A program made the position numbers and the translations under genes. Shown piece after piece: positions 25,701 to 38,680 of a stretch of DNA of 64,000 nucleotides; position 1 is the stretch's first letter; every line of letters begins with the position of its first letter. The notes under the pieces are model-generated. The model saw nothing but the letters and a program-made list of their open reading frames with translations, was not told the origin of the DNA and did no database searches. The DNA lies in contig VWZX01007020.1 of assembly GCA_013399015.1 (NCBI GenBank), forward strand, positions 1,302,001-1,366,000, given 5' to 3'. The DNA comes from Galbula dea. Lineage: Eukaryota > Chordata > Aves > Piciformes > Galbulidae.

Positions 25701-27029
25701 CTAAAGATACTAACTCCTTTAGTAAGAAGTCATCCAGTATCATCTCTTCTTCTCAGTGTAGTTTATCTCACTGTTTTTTCCTTCTGTTTCAACTCCACTG
25801 AGGGCTGGTATCCTGAGAAGACCTCTATTTCTTCCACTTGGTGTCTGACCTCTCAATAGTAGTATTTGTTTACCTAGAGAGATAATTGTTTTCTGGAGAG
25901 CATCCAGCTGATAACTTTCTTTTTCATTAGACTCCTTTTTCCTATTAGTTATCTCCTGTTAGTTCATCTGTGTCATTTGATAAACCTATTTAGGTAATAA
26001 ATGACTGCTTCTGAACTCCTCCCTTTAATTTTGGCATGGTGAAATGTACTTCTTGGCACCTCGTTCTTTCTTCATAAAGACAGCTTTCAGTTGACAAACA
26101 ACATTAATCCAAAAGAAAACAAGCCAGTTCACGCATCCTCTCTTGATATATCCGTATGCCAGAACAAAACAGTTCCTAACAAATTATTTGTACCAAAGAC
26201 AGTGACATAACCCTGGCTCTGTTTTAGAGTGTTGCAAATGTTTGCAGAGCATCTCAAGAGGCCAGGCTAAAAATACTCAATGAAACCATTCAACATTGTA
26301 CTAAAAGCATTTTGTTTCCTAGGACTTTCCTCCCTTCTGAAAATGCCCTCCCACAGCTGCATTACATTTATTAGAAGGTGAGGCAGGTATAAGGTAGGAA
26401 CATCACATATTTTATTTCATTGTAAAATATAGCCTAATTTTGAGGTTTGCTTTTTAGATTAAGTACTTGCTCTGTTAAAAGTAAATCTTAGTGGAAAAAA
26501 AGTTATTATTAGCTTCAAGTTAAAGTATACCCATACAATGAGAATGAGGCTGATCAGATTATCCTTCATGAAAGTTTTCAGTTTGAAGGTTTGAGGTGTC
26601 ATGATATACAGCATTTCAAAAACAAATAGTAAAGAATTGTCATTTCTATGTGGCCAATGGCCTCTACTACATCCTATTGAAACAGAAATTGCCTGAGGAT
26701 GTTGGTGTATTTTTTTTCTTGATTGCTGTGCACCCTAGGAGATGTGTGCTGTGCGCTCCAGGAGAAGGAAAGTCTCAAAGCTTCCTTTGGGAGGAATATG
26801 ATCTGCTCAGATGTGAAAACTGAAGAAATCACTGCAGTAATCTTCTATTTGTGGTGCTCTAGAACCTGGAGGAGAAATAGGTCCAGGGTCCTCAAGGGTC
26901 CAAACACCCAGCCCGTCAGGATTAGGGGAGAACAATTGCCTAAGGTTACAGATGTTGTAGAAACAGCAGTTATTTCATAGAGACCAAAGATAGGCATCTA
27001 GCTTGGCTGGTGCTGTATGTGACCTACCA
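22710..27029. other. non-coding DNA
   Basis: No gene or repeat family recognised. A 123-codon plus-strand frame at 22850-23221 has no domain and no clear exon boundaries. A-rich and T-rich runs occur near 25083-25099, 25322-25330 and 25645-25660. Confidence 0.55.
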
Positions 27030-27081
27030 AGAATCATATGGAGATAATTCTGTGATATGGGGATAATTCTATGATTCTGTG
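27030..27081 (+). repeat. CR1-type octamer repeat (possible CR1 tail remnant)
   Basis: The string contains ggagataattctgtgatatg and then ggataattctatgattctgtg. Two adjacent units, ATTCTATG and ATTCTGTG, are the 3'-terminal octamer of CR1. The preceding bases no longer match the CR1 3'UTR, so this is either the end of a very old or extremely short CR1 copy or an independent octamer microsatellite. Confidence 0.45.
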
Positions 27082-30017
27082 AGTCCACAGCAGCTGGTGG
27101 AGGCCAGGCAGGATACCTGGGGTAACATGTGGACAACTGAACTGAACTCATACATAGTCTTGGTCTCCATTGCAGCAAAATTTCAGCCTAGATAAAATCT
27201 GTCAAAGCCAGTGAAAGTAGACCAACAGAAGGATCTTATCAGAATCTATCTTGTGTTTTACACTCAGAAATGTAATTTCTCTTAAAAGAGTGGCTTCTGT
27301 CTGTTAATTATTCAGTGTTAAATGCAGCCCGTACTTTGGTCAGTTCTGGAGAGTTGTTTTTATATTAGTTGCATATTGACTGTGCGCTGGATTTACTTCC
27401 GTGTCAGAAAGATGTACTGTGGAGATGTTCAGAATCCATTGTGCTTGCAAAGATTTGGAGTACTACATCTTCAGGGATGCAAGAGCCCCAAAATAGCAGC
27501 ATATTAAATTTTTAAATCAGTGGTATGATAAACTCGGGTAGTACTAGGGTGTGTTTATAAGTGAATCGTGTGATAAATAAATTATGGGAGTGACAGTGAG
27601 ATGAAGTTACAGCAATAAGAAGTGACTGTTTTAAAATAAAAGAAAAAATTGAAATTTGTACTTCCATTTTATCCTAATTAGACTCAGAAAAAGTTTTGAA
27701 TTGCTTTCTGGCCCTGAACATTTTTTCTTATCTTCTCTAGATGCACTTACAGGCAGCTCTGACTCAGTGGCATTTAGCTAAGATGCCTGAAACGGTTATT
27801 ATCCTCTGGAACTGCTGCTATTCCTATCAGGAATACTCCTGAGCTACTGCAGTTTATAACTTACTATAATGTCAGCTAAAACTTTTGACTATTTTGACTA
27901 AACCTACTTTGTGTTTCAGGCAGATTTGATTCTACATTTCTAACATTAAGCATAAAAACTTCGCAAGCAAATACTACTGATAGTGAATTGAAAGCATGGA
28001 GTAGTCTGTCGTTGTGTCAAGTCTCATAATTGCTTTTTACTCATACGCAGCTCTAGAAATCCAAGCAACCAAGCCTGTTTGGCCCGTGTGCTTTCATTGA
28101 ATGTACTCCATTTTCACTTCAGGTAGTTTCTCAGGCCTCCTGGCTGAAAATCAGTGCCACAAGAAGAACCATATCAAAGCCTTGCATGAATTGTTCCAGT
28201 GTTGCGCTTAATAGTGCTTCACTCAATTGTATCCTGTGTGGCATGACTTACAGCTTACTTTGAACAAATTGTCCAGGATTATAGATTTGCTAAGAGGTGG
28301 TGTTGAGAGTCTCTATTTATAGGCAGCTCTGTAGTGTCCAGCAGCCTGACACCCATTTCCCCCAGGACTCCTTCCCTGTTAGGGCTGTGTGCTGCCCACC
28401 CCTGCCATGAGCAAGGATGTAGAGAAGTGCTAGAGGTGCTCTTGCCATCAGGGTTATGGGCTTTTTCTGGCCTGACCCCAAAACAAGAGCACAGGTAAGG
28501 AGCAAAGGAGGCTACAGCCTGGTTTTGAATGGAGTTGCTGTTAGTTTCTCTGACTTGGCTCAGTGTTTAGCTGTGATCTCTGCAGAGCTGTCAAGATCTG
28601 GTCCCTGAGAAGGGAAAGAGACTGCACAGCTTTTACAGCTGCAGTCCTGTCCTAGGCACTGCAAAAATAAATGAAGAGGTGCTGTTGAGCAGGAGCACTG
28701 CTTTGGGTGTCTTGTCAGGAGATAGCATAGCACCTCTATTGCTTTTTTGGCAGGACAGGGTGAGAGAGCTCCTGTACCTGCTGCCCAGTTGTGCTGCTGA
28801 CAGATGCTGCCTGTACAACCGGCGAGATAAACAAGCCTCTCCCATCTCCACCCTCGCATGTGAAGGCAGTGCACTTTAATATAACATGTACCTTTCATTG
28901 CATATTAAAACTTATCTGTTAACATGGATTAAACCATTCATAGCCACATTTTCCCTCACATAGGGTCCAAACCCACTATCTGTATACAGGACTAACCATT
29001 GCATAGCTGTAGGTGTTGTCAGTGAACAAGGAGAACTGTGTCCTGACTAGCTAGCAGCTGTGCAGCTGCTTCTCCTGAATTCATGAGAAATCCTTCCATG
29101 GTGTGTAAGCCATTGCAGTGACTTTGCAGTGATTTTTGCAGGATTTCTTCTATAGCAAAGGTTGCTTTTGTGACACTAGGGTCTTTTCTGGTCCAACCAA
29201 ATAGCACTTAGGTGAGGCAATTAGTGTAATGTTTTTTTCTGAATGAACACATCAGAGAAATCCCTAAACTCATTACAAGATTTTAAGGGGAAAAACTCAC
29301 CCTGTTTCACTGCTGTGCGGATAACATTTTACAGGGCTTTTGTATGGTGCTAAAAAACCCCTCTCTTGATGTATGCCAAAGTTACATAGACTACATATAA
29401 GAGCTAAAATTGAGCATAGACCTTGCAAAGGAAAATTAAAATTGGAAGCAAAATGTACTCTATCACAATGTGAATGACATGTGAGAGTGAGCTTCTCCTA
29501 TGCAAAATTTTAGGTGGAAGGTGAAAAATGCTAAAAGCTAAATAATAGCTAGCACTAGTAAACAGTATTTGTCTTCAAAGGGCAGTAGAGGTTTTCAGGA
29601 ATTTTCAAAAAATCCCCAAGAGTAAGAGATGATTTAGCTTGCCTTACAGATTCTGCAGCTGAAACAAAGTAACTGTCCATAGGGGAGCCAAAATGAAATC
29701 TGACTCAGGTATTCCTGTTCTCTCACCTCGTTTTCCATTTGCTTGAGTGTCAAGGCAGATTGACACCAAAATGTCAGGAAGGTCTACAAGTTATTACTGA
29801 TTTTTTTTTTTAAGTCATTTAGCAGCTTTGGTACTTTTACAGACATTGTACCACAGATGCATAAAAGTAGTTTAAGTAGGTCTGCTTCCACCTATATTTT
29901 AATTTTAGAAACTGCAGTATTTTCCCCGGTTCTTAGTATTTCCTGTCATTTTACTCTGGAACATGATGGATGAAGAAGGCTATTTGTGTGATTAAGGTAT
30001 GAGAATAGAAGTTGTAT
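27082..30017. other. non-coding DNA
   Basis: Nothing recognised. GC content is higher at 28.3-28.9 kb, with several overlapping short ORFs on both strands, but the CpG count stays low and no exon could be defended. Confidence 0.55.
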
Positions 30018-30135
30018 GTCCTGGGCATACAGATGCAGGTCAGATGTGCAACTGAACTTCCTCATCTGTAAAAGAATATTTCTTATTAGAAGCATGTAGA
30101 AGAAGTGAGGCTGCGTTGAGATTTGAAAAGTGCTG
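30018..30135 (+). mobile_element. MIR-like SINE fragment
   Basis: The core aacttcctcatctgtaaaag matches the MIR consensus region (CAGTTTCCTCATCTGTAAAATGGGG). Weaker flanking agreement (cctgggca... upstream; gtgaggctgcgttgag, then ttgaaaagtgctg downstream) lies in the right order and spacing. MIR is an ancient tRNA-derived SINE of amniotes with an L2-like tail, and highly diverged copies persist in birds. The boundaries are soft. Confidence 0.55.
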
Positions 30136-30374
30136 CAGGATCCATGGAGGAAAGTATCTGCAAAAGTGATGTTAAAGAAACAGTATGTTCACCTGCAGTA
30201 AGCAGTGAGAGAATTAAGCTAAACAGGAACAAGACACACTGGAATGAGTGTTGACACATCCAGTTAATTGAGAACAATTAAGTCTGTGTGTAGACAAGAT
30301 CTACATAGTCCATTTGAACTGCATGGTGTTATGTGAGTGAAGGGTGCAATATTAGACCCATTGTTTACAGATTT

Positions 30375-30441
30375 ACCTAATGCTTTAAACTATTTGGATG
30401 AATGGTGTTACACAAATGTTAGTTGTAATTATTATTTAATT
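30375..30441 (+). mobile_element. L2/MIR3-type 3' tail remnant
   Basis: The order gctttaaac, then ttggatgaatggtgttacac, then aaatgttagttgtaattatt follows the 3' tail shared by L2 LINEs and MIR3-like SINEs (GGATGAAAGGYGCTATATAAATG followed by ATTATT units). It lies ~240 bp right of the MIR-like core, so it could be a second copy or the displaced tail of the same element. Confidence 0.5.
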
Positions 30442-32789
30442 ATGACCACATGTTTACTTTGAACATAGTCCTATGGTTAATATGCAGGAAAGCCAGGATA
30501 ATGTTGCAGCTTCAGTGTGTGAGCTTCTGTTTGCCAGGCAGCATTTCACTGATGGCTTCTCCTTTCGTGTGATGAAAAGGCCTCCCTGCACTGTGAAGTT
30601 GCACTGGTCGTGGTATGTAATAGGCAAATAGCTTTCATAAAAGATCCTTCAGCTAAAACATTTTGAAACAGATGCATCTGAGATAGAATGCTAACTTATT
30701 AAAATTAATGTTATTAAATATGCTGCTTGTGTATAATTTCAAAAATCTGAGATGCTGGTATTTCATTCTGCTTTTATTGAGAGTGCAGAAAGCAAATTTC
30801 AAAGTATGATTCACAAGATCAGGAGTGCTACAGAATTTCTATAATTCATGTGTTGCTATTTGTATTTGCATTTAAATGTTAAAACTGTTACAAAATATCA
30901 GAACCTTTAAACTTTAATCTAGTTTTTTAACTCATTAAGCAAATTCCTTCTTTAACTGTGTGTCTTGAGGTTTTGCTTTGCTCAGATCTTCCATTTTGGA
31001 TACTCTGGAAAGCTTAAGATAAGTTTATGAGTGGCTACAGATAAAAGCAAAGAAAAGAGCTTAGTGGGGTTTTTATCTTTTCATATTTGTTCTCTTTTTA
31101 AGGAACAGGACAACAAATACTGTTCTGAGGGGTGTATAGTATATCCTAGGTTGCAAAAGAAGGGATGCTATTCTATCTTTTTGACTTAATTCTTTTTTAA
31201 GGAACTAAAGATAATGAGGAATGTTAACCTTTTCTTTAGAATGCTTTTAGTGCTTTAAATGGATATACCTCAGTCCCTCTACAGATGGCTTTTTACAAGG
31301 ATTGTTCGTGCTACAGAGAGGGGAAAAAGACCTCTCTTGAGCACAGGCTGTGCACATGGACTTCCATGAGGGATCAGCCTTATTAATTCAAGAAATACTA
31401 GTCATTCCTTTAACCCAGCATAGGAATCTTATGGTTCCTGGCTCTCAGTTCCTGAATCCTGTATAGTGACTGCAGCCCATATATTTCTCATTGTTTAAGG
31501 TACTTTGTTTGCCCTGTGGGCCTTCCCTGGCACACTTGTTCCTGGATAAACAAGCTTGTGAATGATACTTAATAGCATGTAGAAGATCCATGAATCTCCA
31601 AGATGTGTTAGGCTTAAGGTGACATGACACTTATGATGTACACCAAAAAAAGCTTGTATTTCTTCTGAGTTTCTGTACTTCAGTAGTCCTGAATGCCTGT
31701 TTGCTTTGGGGGGAAATGACTTTTCCAGTACATTTAAGAATTTTTTTAAATGTTGAGTAATTTAGAATGACTGTATGTTTTTTAAGAGGAGAAGGGAAGA
31801 CATGCTGGTAGCAGAGAAGAAATTTTTTTAGAAGACCTAGGTGTTCAGAGTTTACTTAACCTTTCTTTCACACGAGAAGACATTCTATTATAGATAACCA
31901 TTTCTACTGGAAAACAAAGTATTTCGGTAGAGGTAACCTACATTTTATTTGAAAATATTTCTGAAAGGAAGCTTGGTTTTAAGAAGCCATTTTACCCCTT
32001 CAGTTTATTATTCAGATGTAGAAATGAAGGTAAAAATAATTTGTGAATGCAGTTTCCTTGCAAGGACTTGAGTTTCTGCCCAATGCTCAAGCATTCCTTT
32101 GCCTTCCTCTGTGTTTTTCCAGCCCTGCCATACGACTGAATGTTTGAATATTGTAGTGTCAACAGCTCCCTGTATTTTCACTTGATACAGTTTAGCAAAA
32201 GTTTTGACATTCAGCTGAAATGTTTGAGGAGCCATTACCAGTATAATTCTGCTTCTTAAGTAAATCTCATCTTGATGCTTGAAATCTAAATGGATTAATA
32301 TTTTTAATGTCTTGTTTACAATGCTGCCTATGAAAGCCTGCATTTGTCTGCTTGCCAACCTTCCTTCTTGGCCAGGAACTGTTCTGGCGTGAATCTTCAT
32401 GCTGGGCTCCCATCCATTTTCCTTGAGTCTCTCTGGTTCCCTCCCTTTTCCTCAGGGGCTCTCTGGAAGTTTGTCAGAATGGCTTTAATTTCTTGAGCAA
32501 GTCAGCTTTTTTTGACTCCTAAATATTTCTGCCCCAGCCCTGATTTCAGAGTTTGCCAGCCAACCACAGATGGCTTGCCCTGGTGGTGTTACAAAAAAAC
32601 ACATACTTTTTCAAGTTTTGATGAAAACAAACCTAAAAACAAACCAGTGTTAACTTTGCGAGTGGGCAGAAAAAGATGGTTAAGAAAAAAGAAGCTTGCA
32701 CTGTGTATGTGTGTCTGTCTTGACAAGGTGCCCAGCAGTTATGATGGAGTAAAGGTGAGCTTGTAGATAATTCCCAATGTAGATTATAA
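30442..32789. other. non-coding DNA with one unrecognised 130-codon ORF
   Basis: The only notable object is a minus-strand frame at 32008-32400, open for 130 codons. Its composition is mixed, and it shows no domain, signal peptide or repeat I recognise and no clear splice context. The rest is AT-rich unique sequence. Confidence 0.5.
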
Positions 32790-32828
32790 ACATATATATA
32801 CATATATATATATTATACATATATATTT
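32790..32828. repeat. (AT)n / (catatata)n microsatellite
   Basis: Two catatatata units followed by tattatacatatatattt. AT-dinucleotide simple repeat flanked on the right by an A-run. Confidence 0.9.
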
Positions 32829-35800
32829 AAAAAAATCCACAAAAACAAACACAAAATTGTGCAGTCTGGTTGTACTGCCTTAGATATGATTGCTGAGGGT
32901 CTTCACGGGTAGGCAGGCTCTTAAGAGAGGAGTCAGGAGACTTCTTGAATGTGATGTAAGCCCAAGTGTTAAAGCAGCAAGCAAGTTACTAGGAAGTAGA
33001 AACCAGAGGTGTATGATATCAGACAGCATTATGGTAAAATTATTCAGCTGCAAGTATGGTGAACCCTCAGTTCTGAGCAGGCCAGCAAATCCCTAGTGGT
33101 GATTGTGATGGGTGGTACCCTGAGGCTAGTCTAAGGAGTTGCATGCAAAACCAAAGAAATCCCAGCAGCAATAACAACTCTTAGCTAAGAGAGGAGCACT
33201 TGGCAGTACTCACTGCCTTCTTAGCTCATGCTCACGTTTTGTTAACTCAGTGACAAGGTGCAAGGTTCATGTAGAGAGATGGATGGATTTTTGCCCAGTC
33301 CCCTGAACTGGGTACATGTGGATGGAAGGCCTGCCTGCCCCTGCCTTCAGACAGGCAGTAGCTGTCGGGAGCCCATGGTGGTGGAGCAGCTGCTTTGCCT
33401 CTGCCATCAACAGGGCTTTGGCCTGCCTTCTGCCCATCTCCTCCTGCGGGAGCTGGGCTCCTAGAAGGGGTCTCCCTGCACTGGAGCTGAAGACAAAGGG
33501 AAGGATGCAAGGAGACAACTATGTTCCTGCCAGCAAGGGGCTTCAGGCAGGGGACGGCCATATCCCAGGAGTGAGTGAGTGAATGCATGTTTGTGCTTGT
33601 AGGATGCTGATTTCCAAAGAGATTTTATTTTCTGGTTCTTAACATGCCATTTAATTTTGAAAACATGGTATTACTCAAAATGAGATGGATTGATGAGACA
33701 AAATCATCTTGACAATCTTTCATTACAGATACGCACGATATAGGAGTATCCTTAATGTTTTATATACTCGCGTGTCTGGCACTACAGAAATTGCAAAAGG
33801 AGTATAAATAGCAGGGATAAGGAAGAAGGAAATTTGAATTTAGTATGTGAAGCAGCCAAGTGTTTGGCTACCCTTTATCAATTATTGATCATTCTCCCTG
33901 CTGTTCAGAAATTACTTGGAGACAGGGATTCTCAGTTTGTTGGGTTGTTTTTTGTTTAAAGTCTCCTTGCCTTTCTCAGACATTGGGATTACCAGATGAA
34001 TGTGCAAACATAAGTGTGTGAGTCAGGAAACATGGCAGTGGAGGTGGCTGCGTGAGCGAGGCTGTAGGTAAACAGAAATAAAGTTAATTGGCAGTTCTAT
34101 TCTGTAGCATGGGCAGCTGAAGTCCTTCTCACTGGAAGAAATTTTCTTTTCCCATTATCCTTCAGCATTCTCTTGGAGGAATTGTCTCAAGGGAAGTGAG
34201 TGAGTCAGAAAATATGCCAAGTTCATGTCACGGCTGTTTCGGCATTTCTTTCTCTTGTTGGCCTCCAGGAGCTTTATTGGCAAGTGTTTTTAAAGGAAAT
34301 GTTGGCACAGGAAGGCCTTATTGTTTATGTCATGAAAGTCTCTTGGCGTCTTCTGCCTTGTTATTTTCTCCCTTAAATGGGGAAATTAGGAGTGGGGGGG
34401 ACTGAGAAAGGAAAAGAGGAGAGAAGCAGAGTATTAAGTTTGGACTGTTGAGGGTTGGTACCAAACCTGATCTCCATACATCAGGATGTGTCTTGGTGAG
34501 TCCTCTCTTTTCTTTTTCTCCATTGCTGCTTTGCAGGCTCTGCTGCAGCCAGTGGATCAACTTGTAAATGTATGTTTCCTCTTCATGCTTTTCAAGATGT
34601 GGCACTGAGAGAGCTTTTTCAAAGAGAGAAGCCAGCAGTTTTCTGGTGTGCTCTCCACTGCCAGAATAAGGCAGGGAGAGGCAAACACAAGAGCCCAGCC
34701 AGGGTCAGATCACTGCCACCTTCTCACACACAGAGCAGGGCTCTGTGATGGGCTGTTGAGGACATTTCATTAAATTCTTTCCAGTTCTGTGTAAGGTTTG
34801 TATACAAAATACAGCATAATTTACGGAATGAAAATATTGGGAAGTTTTGTGGAGCAGATGTGGTGGGTACAGACAGGAACAATAGCGAGACACTGCATGG
34901 TCAGAAATGCAGTGTGTTGAAAACTAAAACTGAAGGCAAAAAGCATTAATTTAAATGTATAAACATTCTTCAAAAAAAACCCCAACCCAACAACAGAAAA
35001 CCCCTAACCCACCACCACCCCCCTAAACTTATTCATATGCACTTAGGCAATTTTGGCATAACATAAAAGCACACAGCAAAAAGAATTATGTCCTCTGCAG
35101 CAATAAAAGTTACTGTAACCTTTTACCCTCAAATTAGGTGAGAGTTGTGAAGTCCCTGAGGATGCTATTAAAGAATTAAATGTTAACATTTCAAATAATA
35201 GTTCAGTATTTAATATTTAATTATTTGGAAAATGAAAAGTTAACTCTTCTTACGATGCATCATGGCAGAAAGTCTGTTTCTAAACCACATTCATTTTTAT
35301 CTGTAATATTTGCCTCTCTCATATTTATGTCTTCAGCTGAAAGATATAGGATGAAAAATTCTTTCAGGTTAATGTAGCAGTGATATAAGATATGCAGTGA
35401 TGTACCAAAAAAAGCAAAACCCTATTTATTCTGGATTTGTTATCAGCAGGAAAAAAAATATTTAGGACAAATGCCTATTTTTGTGAGCTGAACATAGCGA
35501 AAGTGACATGTAAACCACTTCTCTTTGTACTCAGTTAAACTAAGGATTGTCTGTGGGATTAAATAGCTGTTTCAAGGCTGTGATGCAGTTTTTGTGATGA
35601 CTCTTCAAACACTAAGTATTTGTTGGTACATAATACATCCTTCTATTGTGGCATCTTACTTGATTTTGGTGATGTTCTTTTGGAATTCTCTTTTTCAAAG
35701 AAGAGATGATTAATCTTGGCTCTTAAAACATACATTGTTTCACTTTTCAACTCTTTCATATGTTTTTGTTTTCTGATCTACCTATTTGTGGGTCTATGCA

Positions 35801-37989
35801 AAATTCTGTGGTGTATAATACTTGAATTTGTGGAAGCTTTTCCCTCTCCACTGCCTCCCACTTCCAATTTTACCCTTTGATTTGCTCAGATCTTGTCTTC
35901 AATTTCTTTTAAAAATATATAAAATAGAAGAAGGATGCTTTAAAGTTCGTGTGGATTTTGCATTTCTAGAGCTGAATATTCTTAAAGGTTTCTGTTTTTT
36001 TCGGATTTGGGATCTTGCTTAATCTCTTTCAGGAAAAGTAACTAGCTACCAGCATTAGAATCCAGGGAACTGGAACCTGGATTTTGCTTGGATACTTCTT
36101 TAGAAAAGGTGTCTGTGGCTCTTTTATTACTACTTACAAGTATTTTTTGCAAGATTGATCCATAAGAATTATTTTGGAAAATTATGATCATAAAGCCAGG
36201 AAAAAATACCTCTTCTAGTAAGCACTAGCTAACTTGTTTGTAATTTCTTTGGATGAACATGAATCTGTAACCAGAGAGTCCCTTTCAAAAGGACATCCTG
36301 GTTGCATATATGTTGCAAGTGAACCATTTTCAGTATGTTGCCATTGTTATCTAATATAAGCTATAAGCTTTTTCTGTTTTTCTCTGTATGTCTATATGTA
36401 TATCTATATCTATGAATATATTTGAATAGTTATAAGTATCTAAAAAGATAGGCACTGTAATAGTTATGGGAATATCACAGTGGATTTTACTTCTGTGTTA
36501 GGACTCCTGCATTTCTCTGTTCTAGGAGATAGAAACCTTTGTGCTGTGTTTCTTGCACCTCATGTCATAACATGAGAAAAACCAAACCATAAAACAGGGT
36601 GTGAATAACTGTACTTTGGTCTTTGTCTGCTATCCTCTTTACCAGGCAGCCAAAATTCTTTAGACATGACAGTAAAAGCACAATATTTAATCATCAGCCT
36701 GTACCTACTGCTCCAGTGTCAGAGACACTGACAAAAATGCTTTATTGCTATGTAAGAGCACAAAGTGAAATACATTAGAGCTCTTTTAACAGAATGTCAT
36801 GATGAAATTTTAGATGGAAAATTACATTTTGCTGAATAAAAAATTCAATTGCAAACCTCTTGGGTTAGATAAGCCTATGCTAGACCCAGGGGACAGTTTC
36901 CTGATAACCCTGTTTTCTGATTTCCTTTCAGTTTTCTGATAACCCCGATTCCTTAGAGACTGCTCCATAGCAAGGTGCCTGATGTTGCCTAAACCAGTGG
37001 GTAGGACATGCTCCCCGTGGTAGCTGGTGGCCTCCACTCCTCAGCTGTGCCCACCCCAGATATCCCGGGGTCCCAGGCTGCACCTGTGTTTCAGCTTCTT
37101 TAAAAGGCTGCAGGTCCAGGAGGTGCATGATCCCACCCTTCCAAACCAGGTCCTTTAGAGTTTGGCTAACGAGACACTGGTGAAAAATAAAACATCAACA
37201 GGAAGGATTTTGTCAAATGTGGAGAGAAACTATGCACAAAACCACCAAACACTGCACTACACCCTGTTCTCTCCTCACTGTGCTACCAGTCACCCCAGGC
37301 TAGGTGCTGCCACAGTGTCCTCCTCCTCCAGGTGCCTAGCCACAGCCCATGAGTGCTCCACTCCTCATGGCTTCCTGCTCAAGAGAGGGATCACCAACCT
37401 CTCTTTCCCCGTATCTGGCTCCTGCCTTGCCATGGTGCTTGCCAGAACCTGCAGGTTTTCAGACTTCAGTGTCCCTGTCGGGCTGGGTGAAAGCCACCTG
37501 ACAGGCAGAAGGTAGAGGGCAGAGGGAGGGATATGGTGATGGTGAAGTGATACACAGCCACTCCAAAAAAACTGATTTTCTTAGGAAATGGCATTTAAAA
37601 TGTCCCTTTTCCTCTGGCCTCCTGAAGCTCTGAAGTCACCAGTGAGCGTGGAAACCCTCAGTTTGAGCTACTGCGTTGGTATTAGGTTTGTACATTCCAA
37701 TGAATTCTAAGAAAGCTACCTTCTCCGTTTTGAGAGCTTTCTCCCTTCTCCCACATGTCCATTCATTTTTATTGCACTGGTGGAAGAAGGAAACAAAAAA
37801 AACAGATGGGAAATAATGGTCTTTTAACGTATTTTTTTCCATAATTCATAACTGTTCATGTTCTGACAGCCAGACACTGTTACGTGTGCTCAAAGAGCTG
37901 ATCAGGATGATGAGTGCTATCAAACCACGGCTACAGTTCAATGCTGTGGAGTGGAATGAATGGGATCAGGGAGTCAATTATAATTTAGG
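32829..37989. other. 5 kb non-coding region with GC-richer patches
   Basis: No gene recognised. Patches at 33.25-33.56 and 37.0-37.53 kb are GC-richer and carry overlapping ORFs on both strands. They lack CpG islands, domains and consistent splice sites. An A/C-rich low-complexity stretch lies at 34971-35030. Confidence 0.55.
34971..35030. repeat. A/C-rich low-complexity tract
   Basis: Composed almost wholly of A and C on this strand (for example aaaaaaaaccccaaccc, ccaccaccacccccc). It contains isolated CCCTAA-like strings but no tandem telomeric array. Confidence 0.85.
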
Positions 37990-38680
37990 ATTGTGTTGTC
38001 CATCGTGCAGGCTAAACAGCATGGCTTAATAGGGAGAAGCCAAAATTCACAAGTCTATCCCAGTTCTCTGGGAGAGACAATGATTAGGGGGAAAATGTGA
38101 TCCAGTTATAATCTACTTGGATTTCCAAAAGTTTTCAATAGATTCTTTCCTGAAGGCTTACAAAGAACTAAAGCTGCCATGCAGTGAAAGGGAAACTCCT
38201 CTTGTGAATTAATAGCACGGTAAAAGTTAGGAAGCAACAGGGAGTAAATGGTCAAGTTTTACAATGGAGGGAAGTAACCAATGGAGTCCCATAGGCATCA
38301 GTCCAAGTGTCTGGGTGGTTCAACATATGGAAAAGGGGGGTAATCTTGAAGTAGTAAAGGCCGCTGACAGTGCTTGAGTCAACTGGGAGGAGTTGGCTCC
38401 AACAGTCTGTCAGAAGGATCTGACCGTACAGAGTGTGACGGAGTAATAAAATGACAGGAAATTCAGTGACAGGAGATATTAAGGTTTTTTACATGGAGGA
38501 GAATTGCAGTGATAGTAGACAAGTGAGCACTCAGGAAAATAGTGCTAGTGTTTAATAGATGCTTTTATAAAGATAGCAGCTGAATGCCCATCAGAGGTCA
38601 AAACCAAACATTTGGAATTTTTAGGAAGGCAGTAGAGGAAAATACCATATTCTGTGTATTGGTCTTTGGATCCTTTTGCT
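37990..38680 (+). mobile_element. old CR1 LINE copy, RT-domain part (left half)
   Basis: Strongly diverged CR1 ORF2 in sense orientation. Landmarks in order: aaacagcatggctt; atctacttggatttccaaaag (motif A, LDFQKVF); gtaaatggtcaagttttac; atggagtcccatagg (motif B position); gtggttcaacatatgg and aaaagggggg; aataaaatgacaggaaattc; gagcactcaggaaaatag; and aaaataccatattctgtg before gtctttggatcc. All are recognisable in CR1 copies of birds, crocodilians and turtles, and they lie in the right order and roughly the right spacing. Stops and indels are frequent, so it is long dead and older than the copies in the first 4 kb. Confidence 0.8.

Noticed and set aside
26932..26965. MIR antisense fragment (caattgcctaaggttacag)
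   Set aside because: Similarity to the MIR region is limited to ~20 bp, with no supporting core or flank.
32512..32766. Exon ending at agtaaag|gtgagc near 32754
   Set aside because: The donor is reasonable but the upstream frame is Lys-rich low complexity and acceptor choices are arbitrary.
33247..33588. Coding gene suggested by overlapping ORFs on both strands
   Set aside because: ORFs overlap on both strands in a locally GC-rich patch, with no domain, CpG island or consistent splice sites.
34981..35030. Interstitial telomeric repeat
   Set aside because: Only isolated CCCTAA-like strings in an A/C-rich tract; no tandem TTAGGG array.
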